Positions 9,343-17,090 of a stretch of DNA of 64,000 nt are shown in pieces. The notes below the pieces were generated by a model, which worked only from the letters and a program-made list of their open reading frames with translations, was not told the DNA's origin and ran no database searches. How positions within the stretch are numbered: the stretch's first letter is position 1; each line of letters starts with the position of its first letter. Source of the stretch: Sinorhizobium saheli (GTDB lineage: Bacteria; Pseudomonadota; Alphaproteobacteria; Rhizobiales; Rhizobiaceae); contig NZ_LNQB01000063.1 of the NCBI RefSeq assembly GCF_001651875.1, forward strand, positions 1-64,000, given 5' to 3'. The translations under genes were made by a program, and so were the position numbers.

Positions 9343-10287
9343 TCAGGCCGCCTTTCCGATCCAGTTGCGTTGCGTCACCAACTGCTCGGCGGTCTTCAAC
9401 GCTGCCGAGGTCATGATGTCGAGGTTGCCGGCATAGGCCGGCAGGTAATGGGCGGCGCCCTCGACCTCGAGGAAGACGGTGACCTTGAGGCCGGTAAAGC
9501 TGCCATTCATTTCCGGGATCGTGAGCGGCTGGTTGGAGCCGATATGCTCGAACTGGACCTGCTGCTTCAGGCGATAACCGGGCACGTAGGATTGGACTTC
9601 GGCCACCATGCTCTCGACCGAGGCACGGATAGCCTCCTGGTCCGCCGCCTCGCAGAGACAATAGACGGTGTCGCGCATGATCATCGGCGGCTCGGCCGGG
9701 TTCAGGATGATGATCGCCTTGCCACGCCGCGCACCGCCGACCCGTTCGATGGCGAGCGCCGTGGTCTCGGTGAATTCGTCGATATTCGCGCGCGTTCCCG
9801 GCCCTGCCGATTTCGAGGCGATCGAAGCGACGATCTCGCCATAGATCACCGGCGAGACCCGGTTGACGGCGGCGACAATCGGGATGGTCGCCTGCCCGCC
9901 GCAGGTTACCATGTTCACGTTCGTCGCAGCGAGGTCGCCGGTCAGATTCACTGCCGGCACGACGAAGGGGCCGATCGCGGCCGGGGTCAGGTCGATGACC
10001 TGCTTGCCGTCCCGCTGCAGGATCTCATTGTTCCGCTTGTGCGCGCCCGCCGACGTGGCGTCGAAAACAATGCGGATGTCGTCGTAGTCCGGCAGGCGCG
10101 TCAGGCCTTCGATGCCCTCATGCGTGACGGGCACGCCAAGACGCGCGGCGCGCGCAAGGCCGTCCGAAGCGGCATCGATGCCCACCATCGCGCCCATTTC
10201 CAGAACGTCCGACAGTCGCATGATCTTGATCATCAGGTCGGTTCCGATGTTGCCGGAGCCGATGATTGCTGCCTTGATCTTCGTCAT
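9343..10287 (-). CDS. mhpF: Acylating acetaldehyde dehydrogenase (MhpF/DmpF/BphJ)
   Basis: 314 aa from ATG 10287. NAD motif GSGNIGTD at residues 10-17; the catalytic Cys is in [13 protein letters not shown] near residue 130; the family signature [19 protein letters not shown] follows. It turns acetaldehyde (or propanal) plus CoA into the acyl-CoA, in complex with the aldolase. It closes the meta pathway into central metabolism. Located 4 bases after the hydratase gene. Confidence 0.94.
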   Translation of the reverse strand: MTKIKAAIIGSGNIGTDLMIKIMRLSDVLEMGAMVGIDAASDGLARAARLGVPVTHEGIEGLTRLPDYDDIRIVFDATSAGAHKRNNEILQRDGKQVIDLTPAAIGPFVVPAVNLTGDLAATNVNMVTCGGQATIPIVAAVNRVSPVIYGEIVASIASKSAGPGTRANIDEFTETTALAIERVGGARRGKAIIILNPAEPPMIMRDTVYCLCEAADQEAIRASVESMVAEVQSYVPGYRLKQQVQFEHIGSNQPLTIPEMNGSFTGLKVTVFLEVEGAAHYLPAYAGNLDIMTSAALKTAEQLVTQRNWIGKAA

Positions 10288-10291
10288 CTCT

Positions 10292-11077
10292 TCAGCCCCC
10301 GAACCTGATGGCGGTTTCGCCGAAACCCTCGATCCGCGCGACGAATTCGGCGCCGGGTGTCGCCGCAACCATCGGGCCGAGCGCGCCCGACAGGATCACG
10401 TCGCCTTCGTCGAGCGGTCGCCCGGCTGCCGCCATCACTCTCGCAAGCCACAGAAGCGCATTGAGCGGAGAGCCCAGGCACAGCCGGCCCTTGCCTTGAG
10501 AGAGGAGTTCGTCACCGCGGTGCATTTCCATCCGGCAGTCCAGGAGGTCGGCCTCGGTCAGGCGCCGTGCCGAAGGACCGAGCGTGAAGAAGGCCGAGGA
10601 CCCGTTGTCGGCGACCGTGTCGACAAAGCGGATGTCCCAGTTTTCAATTCGCGAGCCGACGATCTCGATCGCCGGCACCACGTATTCGACGGCCCGCATG
10701 ACCTCGGCCATGGTGCAATCGGCATCCTGCAGCGGACGCGAGAGGACGAAGGCGAGTTCCGCCTCGGCCTTCCATTGCGCCGCGGCGTTCCATGGGAGCT
10801 CCGCGCCGTGCGGCAGGTCCATGTCCGCGAACAGCATGCCGTAGTCCGGCTGATCGACGCCCAGCTGCTTCTGCACCGCGGGATTGGTGAGGCCGATCTT
10901 CCGGCCGACCAGCCGCCCGCCGCCGGCGAGCCGCATGCGGGCATTCGCGTCCTGGATCGCATAGGCTTCGGCGGCCGTCGTCACCCGGTCCCGAACCGGT
11001 GCTATCACGATCGAGTTTGCCTCGGCCTCGCGCAGATCCTGCGCGATCTTTTCGATATCGGTGTTTGCGAGCGTCAT
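10292..11077 (-). CDS. mhpD: 2-keto-4-pentenoate hydratase (MhpD type)
   Basis: 261 aa. Contains [18 protein letters not shown] and the metal-binding EAELAFVL (ExE) found in the MhpD/XylJ family of the FAH-like fold. It hydrates 2-oxopent-4-enoate, produced by the C-C hydrolase, to 4-hydroxy-2-oxovalerate for the aldolase. ATG 11077 overlaps the stop of the flavoprotein gene as ATGA. A decarboxylase of the same superfamily is possible, but no hydratase/decarboxylase pair is present. Confidence 0.92.
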   Translation of the reverse strand: MTLANTDIEKIAQDLREAEANSIVIAPVRDRVTTAAEAYAIQDANARMRLAGGGRLVGRKIGLTNPAVQKQLGVDQPDYGMLFADMDLPHGAELPWNAAAQWKAEAELAFVLSRPLQDADCTMAEVMRAVEYVVPAIEIVGSRIENWDIRFVDTVADNGSSAFFTLGPSARRLTEADLLDCRMEMHRGDELLSQGKGRLCLGSPLNALLWLARVMAAAGRPLDEGDVILSGALGPMVAATPGAEFVARIEGFGETAIRFGG

Positions 11078-12045
11078 GCGATCTTCTCCAAATGCGGTGC
11101 CGGTCTCGCGGCCAATCTTGCCTTGGCCGCGTCATATTCGAGGGCCAGCCGGTCGACAATCGTCGCAACCGGCTCCACCTTGCGGATCTGACCGACGCCC
11201 TGCCCCGCGCTCCAGACGGTCTTCCACGCCTTGGCCCCCGAATGCATGTCGCCGGAAAAATCGATCCTGGCCTCAGCCTTGAGATCTGCCTCGGAGAAAC
11301 CCGAGGCCGTGAGCGAGGCGCGCATCCAGTTGCCCAGCGCTCCGGTGATCGCACGCGAGGGCACGATGTCCTCGAGCGTGCTCGCCACCGCCATCTGCCT
11401 GTACGCATCCGGGATCAACGTCTCGCTCGCACCGAGGAAACGGGTGCCGACATAGGCGATATCCGCGCCGAGGGCCTCGATCGCCAGGATGCCGGCGCCG
11501 GTCGAGATGCCCCCGCCGACCGCGACCGGTCCGTCGAAGAAGCTCCTGACCTCGTCAAGGAAGGGCGCCATGGCATAGGAGCCGGTATGCCCGCCGGCAC
11601 CCGCACAGACCAGCACCAGTCCGTCCGCCCCCTTGTCGATGGCCTTGCGGGCATAGGTGGGGCTGTTCACATCCGCCAGCACCTGCCCGCCATAGGCATG
11701 GACGGCATCGGTCACCCGGTGCGGCCCGCCAAGCGCGGTGATCACGATCTCGGGCTTGAATTCCTCGACCAGCGCGATCTCTTCCTCGAACCGGCCATAG
11801 CTGTTGTGGGTGATCATGTTGAAGGCGAACGGCAGCTTCTCCGGTCCGAGTGCGGCCTGGATTGTCTCGAACCATTGCCGCAGATCCGCGATGGTCCGGC
11901 CGTTCGGCCCCGGAAAGGCGCCGACGACACCCGCCTTCGCCGCGGCAATCACCAGGTCCGGCCCCGACACCAGGAACATGGGTGCGGCGATAACAGGCAG
12001 GCGCAGGCGCTGCTTCAGCGCGCCAATCTTTTCCCTCGGTGTCAT
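11074..12045 (-). CDS. Nitronate monooxygenase / 2-nitropropane dioxygenase-like FMN protein
   Basis: 323 aa TIM-barrel flavoprotein. IAAPMFLVSG near the N-terminus, GADGLVLVCAGAGGHTG (catalytic-type His in GGHTG), and the phosphate loop GGGISTG followed by ALGADIAYVGTRFL are all in family order. The family oxidises nitronates, but many members are enoyl reductases or have unknown roles. Here it is embedded between the dihydrodiol-type SDR and the hydratase, with ATGA overlaps on both sides, which implies a real pathway role. Its substrate in this locus is unknown. Confidence 0.85.
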   Translation of the reverse strand: MTPREKIGALKQRLRLPVIAAPMFLVSGPDLVIAAAKAGVVGAFPGPNGRTIADLRQWFETIQAALGPEKLPFAFNMITHNSYGRFEEEIALVEEFKPEIVITALGGPHRVTDAVHAYGGQVLADVNSPTYARKAIDKGADGLVLVCAGAGGHTGSYAMAPFLDEVRSFFDGPVAVGGGISTGAGILAIEALGADIAYVGTRFLGASETLIPDAYRQMAVASTLEDIVPSRAITGALGNWMRASLTASGFSEADLKAEARIDFSGDMHSGAKAWKTVWSAGQGVGQIRKVEPVATIVDRLALEYDAAKARLAARPAPHLEKIA

Positions 12046-12848
12046 GCTTGCTCCCTGTTTTTGCGGCGCCCGCCGCGCACTTCGATCCCGCCATCGGATC
12101 GGATGATCTCCGATGTGACGAAACCGCTTTCGCTGCGCAGCGCCAAGGTTACGTAGAGACCCGCATGGTCCCGTGGCTCCGACAGGAAGCCGAGGGGGAC
12201 ATTGCGCGCGACCATCGCGTCAAAACCCTCGATTTCTGCGAGCGAGCGCCCATCGCCATCCGCTCCGCGCAGTCCCGTCCGCGTGCCGCCCGGAGCGACC
12301 GCATTCACACGGATTTCCGGCGCGAGCTCATAGGCGAGTTGCCGCACGGTCCCGACAAGCGCGTGTTTCGAGCTGACATAAAGCGTGCCGCCGCCGCCGG
12401 CATAGAAGGATGACGAAGACAGCGTGAAGACGATCGAGCCCCTCGACGCGCGGAGCGGCTCCAGCCCGGCACGGGCAGCAAGAAGATAGCCCTGGACATT
12501 GACCTCGAAGATCTCGCGCCAGCGTTCTGCCAGCGTTTCGCCCGGGATCGACTCGAAGCGGTCAGAGAAATCGTAGACGCCGGCATTGGGAATCAAGGTG
12601 TCGAGCCTGCCCCAGCGCTCCGTCGTCGCCTCGACCGCTGCCAGATTGTCCGCCCAGTTCCGCACGTCGCCGATGATCGGGAGAACGTGGTCGCCATGCT
12701 GCGTGGTCAGTGAACGGACATCCGTTTCGCTTCGGACCAGCACACCGACCCGCGCCCCTTCCGCGACGAAGCGGTCGACCACCGCCCGGCCGATGCCTTT
12801 TCCGCCGCCTGTGACGATCGCGACATGTCCTTGTAGTCGACCCGTCAT
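12042..12848 (-). CDS. SDR, cis-dihydrodiol dehydrogenase (BphB/HcaB-like)
   Basis: 268 aa. NAD motif TGGGKGIG at residues 13-20, NAG at about 90, a Ser-rich active strand (FTLSSSSFYAG) and YVSSKHA giving the YxxxK pair near residue 158. NEVNVQGY-type helix and the VNAVAPGGTRT segment are typical of BphB-like dehydrogenases. Expected to re-aromatise the cis-dihydrodiol made by the Rieske dioxygenase to a catechol with NAD reduction. Starts 7 bases after the beta-subunit stop. Confidence 0.87.
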   Translation of the reverse strand: MTGRLQGHVAIVTGGGKGIGRAVVDRFVAEGARVGVLVRSETDVRSLTTQHGDHVLPIIGDVRNWADNLAAVEATTERWGRLDTLIPNAGVYDFSDRFESIPGETLAERWREIFEVNVQGYLLAARAGLEPLRASRGSIVFTLSSSSFYAGGGGTLYVSSKHALVGTVRQLAYELAPEIRVNAVAPGGTRTGLRGADGDGRSLAEIEGFDAMVARNVPLGFLSEPRDHAGLYVTLALRSESGFVTSEIIRSDGGIEVRGGRRKNREQA

Positions 12849-12855
12849 TTCAACC

Positions 12856-13413
12856 TCAGAAGAACGTATTGAGATTCTTGGAAAGGAGGATGTTCTGAAC
12901 GATGAAGATCCTCCGGCGCACCAGTTTCAGTCGGCCGTCGCTGCGCCTCAGCACATCTTCCCGGCGACCGTGGACAATGTCCTGATCGGCCTCATTGCGA
13001 TTTCGCACATTGGTGAAGGCGGAAAACACGGCGTAGACACCGTCGTCGTCGGTGGCATGAACCTCGATGTTCGAAATCAGATGTGCATGCCGCGTCGCCG
13101 GGTTGTCGGCCCAGGCAGACGGTTCGTTGTACCGCCGCACCCGCACCGACAGCTCGTGCCAGCTGTCATCGAAGTAGGCGGATTCGCCATGCCGGAAGGT
13201 TCCGCGCGGATCGTCCCGGCGGCGCGTATCCATGTCCGGCATCCAGTAGCGGATGTCCGGCGCAATCATGGTGTCGATCCACTCCTGATAGCGCTCGGCA
13301 TCCAGGAGCCGCGCCTCCAGATGAAGCCATCGCGTGACTTCCCGCTCGGTTTCGACGTCGACCGGACGATCGAGGTCCCCGAACGGCCTTGCAATGTTCA
13401 ACAGATCCGGCAT
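12856..13413 (-). CDS. Ring-hydroxylating dioxygenase, beta subunit
   Basis: 185 aa with the SnoaL/NTF2-like fold of dioxygenase small subunits: EARLLDAERYQEWIDTMIAPDIRYWMP near residues 32-58, and the C-terminal DGRLKLVRRRIFIVQ strand. It has no catalytic metal and stabilises the alpha3-beta3 enzyme. It begins 4 bases after the alpha gene ends, the usual alpha-beta order. Confidence 0.93.
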   Translation of the reverse strand: MPDLLNIARPFGDLDRPVDVETEREVTRWLHLEARLLDAERYQEWIDTMIAPDIRYWMPDMDTRRRDDPRGTFRHGESAYFDDSWHELSVRVRRYNEPSAWADNPATRHAHLISNIEVHATDDDGVYAVFSAFTNVRNRNEADQDIVHGRREDVLRRSDGRLKLVRRRIFIVQNILLSKNLNTFF

Positions 13414-13417
13414 CGTG

Positions 13418-14821
13418 CTATTCCGCGGCTTGCGCTCGACGGACGGGGGGTGCCGTCTCGCCGTTCTGCAGGTCCGTCCAGTTGTCGTATTTCATGAATT
13501 CGGCCCACCGCGTGTAGAACAGGCGCTGGTTGGCGTCGTTGAGCGATCCCCGGTGCACGTGGCCGGGCATCTCGCTTGCAGCGTCTTCCGTTCCGAGGCC
13601 GAGCGCGTAGTGCAGCGGCTGGTGCCGGGTCACGAAGCCCTCGTTGACCCGCGTCGCATATTCCCAGTTCTCGCCGTCATCCATTTCGAACACGCCGCCG
13701 GGCGAGAAGGTCATCATCGTGCCCTTGCGGTAGAGTTCCTTGATATGCTCCGGCGCGTTCTTGTTGACGAGCGTCCAGGCCACCAGCTCGATCTTGCCCG
13801 GTCCGCGCGGGTGCCAGACGCGGAAGGTGTTCTGGCCCGGCAGGAAGGAAAAATTCGGAAACACGGTGCAGGAAGAGATGGCGCCGATGGCGCGGGCGCG
13901 GATATCGCCGAGGCGGTCCCTCGCCTTTTCGGAAAGGTCGAAGACGTAATCGACCAGTTCCGGATAGCCGAGCGTCCGGGTATTGCCGACCTTGTCGAGG
14001 TTGGATTCGATGCCGTGGCCGTAGACCGATGCCTGGAATGCCAGCTCGTCGTAGCGCTTGCCGAGATCGACCGCGCCGCCGAGAATGGCCTGCGCGCCGG
14101 ACTGATGCGTCCAGAAGGCATGGAGAATGTCGCCGACGAAATTCTCGGCGGGGAATTTCCAGTTGCAATCGATGATCGACCGGATGGCGCCACCGACGAA
14201 TTCGGTGCCCCCCTCGTCATTGTCGAGCATGATGTCGAGATACCAGGTGAAGGGTCCGAAAAAGTCCTCGAGCGACGGCGCCTGCGGATCGAAAGTGGCG
14301 AAGATCAGCCCCTTGTAGCTGTCGATCTGGGCAACCGGCGTGAGCCCGATCTGTGCCTTTTCGAAGGTTTCATCGGTTTCATAGACCTTGCCGTCGGTGC
14401 CGCGCAGCGCGCCGTCGATGCCGAAGGACCAGCCGTGATAGTTGCAGATGAAACCGCGCGCCCTGGTTCCCGCGTCGACCATGCAGACCCTGTTGCCGCG
14501 ATGCGGACAGGAATTGAGGAAGGCCTTCACCGTCTTGTCCCGCTGCCGCACGACGATCACGTCATCCTCGCCCATCGAGGTGCGCAGGAAGTCGCCGGGA
14601 TTGGGAATCTGGCTCTCATGCGCCAGGAACAGCCAGGCGCGGGCAAAGATCTGCTGCAGTTCCGCCTGGTATATTGCCTTGTCGACGAAGACTCGGCGGT
14701 CGACCTGGGCCTTGTCGCGGTCGACGAGACGGGCAAAGTCCGGGTAGCTCGACGCCCGTGGATAGACCGGTCTCATGTCGGGGCGGCTCCTTGCAGCCCC
14801 GTTGCATCCGCCGTCACACAT
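13418..14821 (-). CDS. Ring-hydroxylating dioxygenase, Rieske alpha subunit
   Basis: 467 aa from ATG 14821, which follows GGAGG by 7 bases and sits 2 bases past the ferredoxin stop. ATG 14776 (452 aa, AAGGAG ten bases upstream) is the alternative and avoids an odd Cys-rich first 15 residues. The Rieske ligands are CPHRG and CNYHGW near residues 100-125. The mononuclear iron site is ENFVGDILHAFWTH (two His) with a later acidic ligand. It adds both atoms of O2 to an aromatic ring, drawing electrons from the ferredoxin and reductase. Substrate unknown; the CoA ligase in the operon points to an aromatic acid or its CoA ester. Confidence 0.93.
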   Translation of the reverse strand: MCDGGCNGAARSRPDMRPVYPRASSYPDFARLVDRDKAQVDRRVFVDKAIYQAELQQIFARAWLFLAHESQIPNPGDFLRTSMGEDDVIVVRQRDKTVKAFLNSCPHRGNRVCMVDAGTRARGFICNYHGWSFGIDGALRGTDGKVYETDETFEKAQIGLTPVAQIDSYKGLIFATFDPQAPSLEDFFGPFTWYLDIMLDNDEGGTEFVGGAIRSIIDCNWKFPAENFVGDILHAFWTHQSGAQAILGGAVDLGKRYDELAFQASVYGHGIESNLDKVGNTRTLGYPELVDYVFDLSEKARDRLGDIRARAIGAISSCTVFPNFSFLPGQNTFRVWHPRGPGKIELVAWTLVNKNAPEHIKELYRKGTMMTFSPGGVFEMDDGENWEYATRVNEGFVTRHQPLHYALGLGTEDAASEMPGHVHRGSLNDANQRLFYTRWAEFMKYDNWTDLQNGETAPPVRRAQAAE

Positions 14822-14823
14822 GT

Positions 14824-15144
14824 TCAGGCCTCCACTGCCAATGTTGCGAACACTTTTCCGTCTCGATCCTCGCAGCGGAAGAAAGAGAGGTTGGGACAAC
14901 CCACCGGCCTGTTGTGAACCTCGCCCGAGCCGAGTTCGAACTCTGCGAAATGAACGCCGCAGACGACGCGTCCGTCCTCGATCCAGCCCTCGGCAAGCGA
15001 CTCGTCGGCGTGAGGGCATCGATCCGGGAAGACATAGAGCGCGCCGTTATGGCGGGCGATTGCCACGGCGGGAAAGCCGGGTGCCGTCACCCGAGTGATC
15101 TCGCCGTCGCGAATGGCGCCGCTGTCGCACAGTTCGATCATCAT
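14824..15144 (-). CDS. Rieske-type ferredoxin of the dioxygenase
   Basis: 106 aa. The [2Fe-2S] ligands are CPHADESL and CGVHFAEF, a Cys-X-His and Cys-X2-His pair with the usual spacing. It carries electrons from the flavoprotein at 6382-7599 to the alpha subunit. Size and fold match BphA3/HcaC ferredoxins. Its ATG overlaps the stop of the LigB-type gene as ATGA. Confidence 0.94.
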   Translation of the reverse strand: MMIELCDSGAIRDGEITRVTAPGFPAVAIARHNGALYVFPDRCPHADESLAEGWIEDGRVVCGVHFAEFELGSGEVHNRPVGCPNLSFFRCEDRDGKVFATLAVEA

Positions 15145-15974
15145 GCGGCGACCTCCAGCTCGGCAAAGCCCATGCCGGTGACCCAGCCGGGTACCGGCTC
15201 GTATGCGATCAGGCGTCCGCCTGCGGCCCGGGTCGCGGCCATCGCGCAGGCATAGGTGCGGATTTCCATCGCGCCGTTGCCGCCATCGCGCAGGATTTCC
15301 TCATCGGTCAGCGCCAGCATGGCTGCCTTGTCGCCGCGGGTGACGATATCGAGCACCTTGCGGTCGAAATCCGGGTTCACCTCACCCATCCGCTCATCGC
15401 CGACATGGTGCGAGATGCCGCCGGACCCGATCACCACGATCCGTTCGTCCGACGGGAACGACGCAACCGCCGCAGCGATATGTTCACCGAGGTCCCAGGC
15501 GCGCTTCATCGGCAGGTAGGGTTCGACGCCGCAGGCCAGCATGACGGCAACGATCGGGAGATCGCCGCCCGCAGGCTCGACCATGAGATGGTGCGGGACG
15601 GCGACGGAATGATCGACACTCAGCGCGCGCCCGACCGTCCAGTCGAAGCCGGTCTCGGTCCCGACCTTGGCGATGTGGCTGCCGAGCGCGGCATGGCTCT
15701 TCAGCGGCCTTCGCTTCAGGCCGGGCAGCTGGTCCACCGGGCCGTCGATCTCGCCGGTCGAGATGACGTAGGGCGGCAGGCACTCAGTACCGAAGAGTAT
15801 GTAGTGGTCACAGCCGATGACGATTGCGGCGTCCGCCTCGAGCTCCGCGATGCGGCGCGCCGTTTGCGCATAGGCGTCGTAGCAGAGCTTCGACTGCTCT
15901 TCGGTTGCGCCCTTGGGATTGAAATACATGACCGGGTTATGCGGGGCGACGAAGCCCCCGACGATGCGGGCCAT
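15141..15974 (-). CDS. Class III extradiol ring-cleavage dioxygenase, LigB-type catalytic subunit
   Basis: 277 aa of the LigB superfamily. Candidate Fe(II) ligands and base are in FVAPHNPV (residue 12), the SVDHSVAVPHHLM segment near 155-167, and GSGGISHHVG near 195. This family cleaves catechols next to a hydroxyl (protocatechuate 4,5-, 2'-aminobiphenyl-2,3-diol 1,2-, gallate dioxygenases). Paired with the LigA-like subunit encoded next to it, in the order seen for two-subunit enzymes such as CarBa/CarBb. Class III cleavage combined with an MhpC-type hydrolase is less common than the class I (BphC) version. Confidence 0.88.
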   Translation of the reverse strand: MARIVGGFVAPHNPVMYFNPKGATEEQSKLCYDAYAQTARRIAELEADAAIVIGCDHYILFGTECLPPYVISTGEIDGPVDQLPGLKRRPLKSHAALGSHIAKVGTETGFDWTVGRALSVDHSVAVPHHLMVEPAGGDLPIVAVMLACGVEPYLPMKRAWDLGEHIAAAVASFPSDERIVVIGSGGISHHVGDERMGEVNPDFDRKVLDIVTRGDKAAMLALTDEEILRDGGNGAMEIRTYACAMAATRAAGGRLIAYEPVPGWVTGMGFAELEVAA

Positions 15975-15975
15975 A

Positions 15976-16233
15976 TCAAGCCTCCTCCCTTTTCATTATC
16001 TTCATGTAGTCGCGGTTCGACCTGCCGGCCTGAAGCCAGAAGCCCCAGGTCAGCATCGTGTTCACGCCGAGATCGGCGAGTTCGCGAACGCGGTATTCGC
16101 GGACCAGGGCCCGTTCGCGGTCATCAAGCTGATATCGTCTCAGAAAGGCCTCCGGGTCATCGGCGAATTTCTTCTTGTTCGCGCCCGAGGCCGACAGGTC
16201 GTACAGGACCTTTTCCAGCGTGTTGCGGCTCAT
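15976..16233 (-). CDS. LigA-like small subunit of the ring-cleavage dioxygenase
   Basis: 85 aa from ATG 16233 (MSRNTLEKVLYDLS). The all-helical LigA domain is recognised from FADDPEAFLRRYQLDDRERALV and the following LGVNTMLTWGF. It caps the LigB active site in class III dioxygenases. It overlaps the hydrolase stop as ATGA and ends 2 bases before the LigB-type start, so a stoichiometric complex is likely. Confidence 0.87.
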   Translation of the reverse strand: MSRNTLEKVLYDLSASGANKKKFADDPEAFLRRYQLDDRERALVREYRVRELADLGVNTMLTWGFWLQAGRSNRDYMKIMKREEA

Positions 16234-17090
16234 TCGTTTTCTCCCAGAAAGTCTGTCACCAGCTTGAGGAACTCGGCTTCCCGCTCGATCTGCACCCAGT
16301 GGCCGCATTTGCCGAAACTGTGCAGGTCCGAATTGACCAGCCATTGATGCATGTCGAGCGCGCGATCATAGGGAACCACGCGGTCCTCACGGCCGTGAAG
16401 GATCAGCGCCCGGTGTTCGACCTTGCGCAGCAGCTTTTCGGGGATACCGCGGACAATGGGGTTTTCACCCTGCGGCGGCGGCATCAGCCGGTGGAACGCC
16501 TCGAGCGCGCCATCGCGGGTCGCGGCCTCGAACCGGGCCTCAATCAGATCCTCGGTGATGAAGGATGGATCATAGGGGAAGTAGCTGACGGCGCGGCGCA
16601 TCGAGTCCAGCGTTCCGTCGAACTCTCCCTGGGCGCGCAGGCCTTCAGTCTGGGGAAAATGGCCGCAGGGCGTGCCGAGCAGCACCAGACGATCGATGCG
16701 CTCCGGGTGGTTGATGGCCGTCATCAGGCCCAGCGCGCCGCCGAAGGAGTTGCCGACGACCGAGACCTTCTCGATCCCGAGTCGATCGAGGATCGCGACG
16801 AAATGCTCGACCCAGAGCATGATGTTGTACTGGGTGTCGGGCTTCAGCTCGGTTGCGCCGAAGCCGGCGATATCGGGCGCTATCACGTCGAAATGACCGG
16901 CCAGGGGCGCAATGACCTTGCGCCAGTTGGCCCAGGCCGAAACGCCGGCGCCGGAGCCGTGAAGCAGGGCGACGGGCGAGCCGCGGCCGGCGCGGTGGAC
17001 GTTTGTCCAATGCTCGGCAGCGGTGATCGTCAGGGTCTGTATCCGGGTGTCGAGCACGCTGTTCTCCATTGAATGTTCGTCCGCACTCAT
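16230..17090 (-). CDS. Meta-cleavage C-C hydrolase (MhpC/BphD/CarC-type alpha/beta hydrolase)
   Basis: 286 aa. Oxyanion-hole motif LLHGSGAGVSAWANWR, nucleophile elbow GNSFGGALG (Ser near 117), Asp in GREDRVVPYDRA and the His in KCGHWVQIE complete the triad. HGSGxG and the lid sequence are those of meta-cleavage-product hydrolases. Splits the ring-opened product into 2-oxopentenoate and an acid. ATG 17090 overlaps the CoA-ligase stop by ATGA. Confidence 0.9.
   Translation of the reverse strand: MSADEHSMENSVLDTRIQTLTITAAEHWTNVHRAGRGSPVALLHGSGAGVSAWANWRKVIAPLAGHFDVIAPDIAGFGATELKPDTQYNIMLWVEHFVAILDRLGIEKVSVVGNSFGGALGLMTAINHPERIDRLVLLGTPCGHFPQTEGLRAQGEFDGTLDSMRRAVSYFPYDPSFITEDLIEARFEAATRDGALEAFHRLMPPPQGENPIVRGIPEKLLRKVEHRALILHGREDRVVPYDRALDMHQWLVNSDLHSFGKCGHWVQIEREAEFLKLVTDFLGENE

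Noticed and set aside
13334-14917. 527-codon plus-strand open frame
   Set aside because: Antisense of the Rieske alpha subunit; the minus-strand protein has both iron-site motifs.
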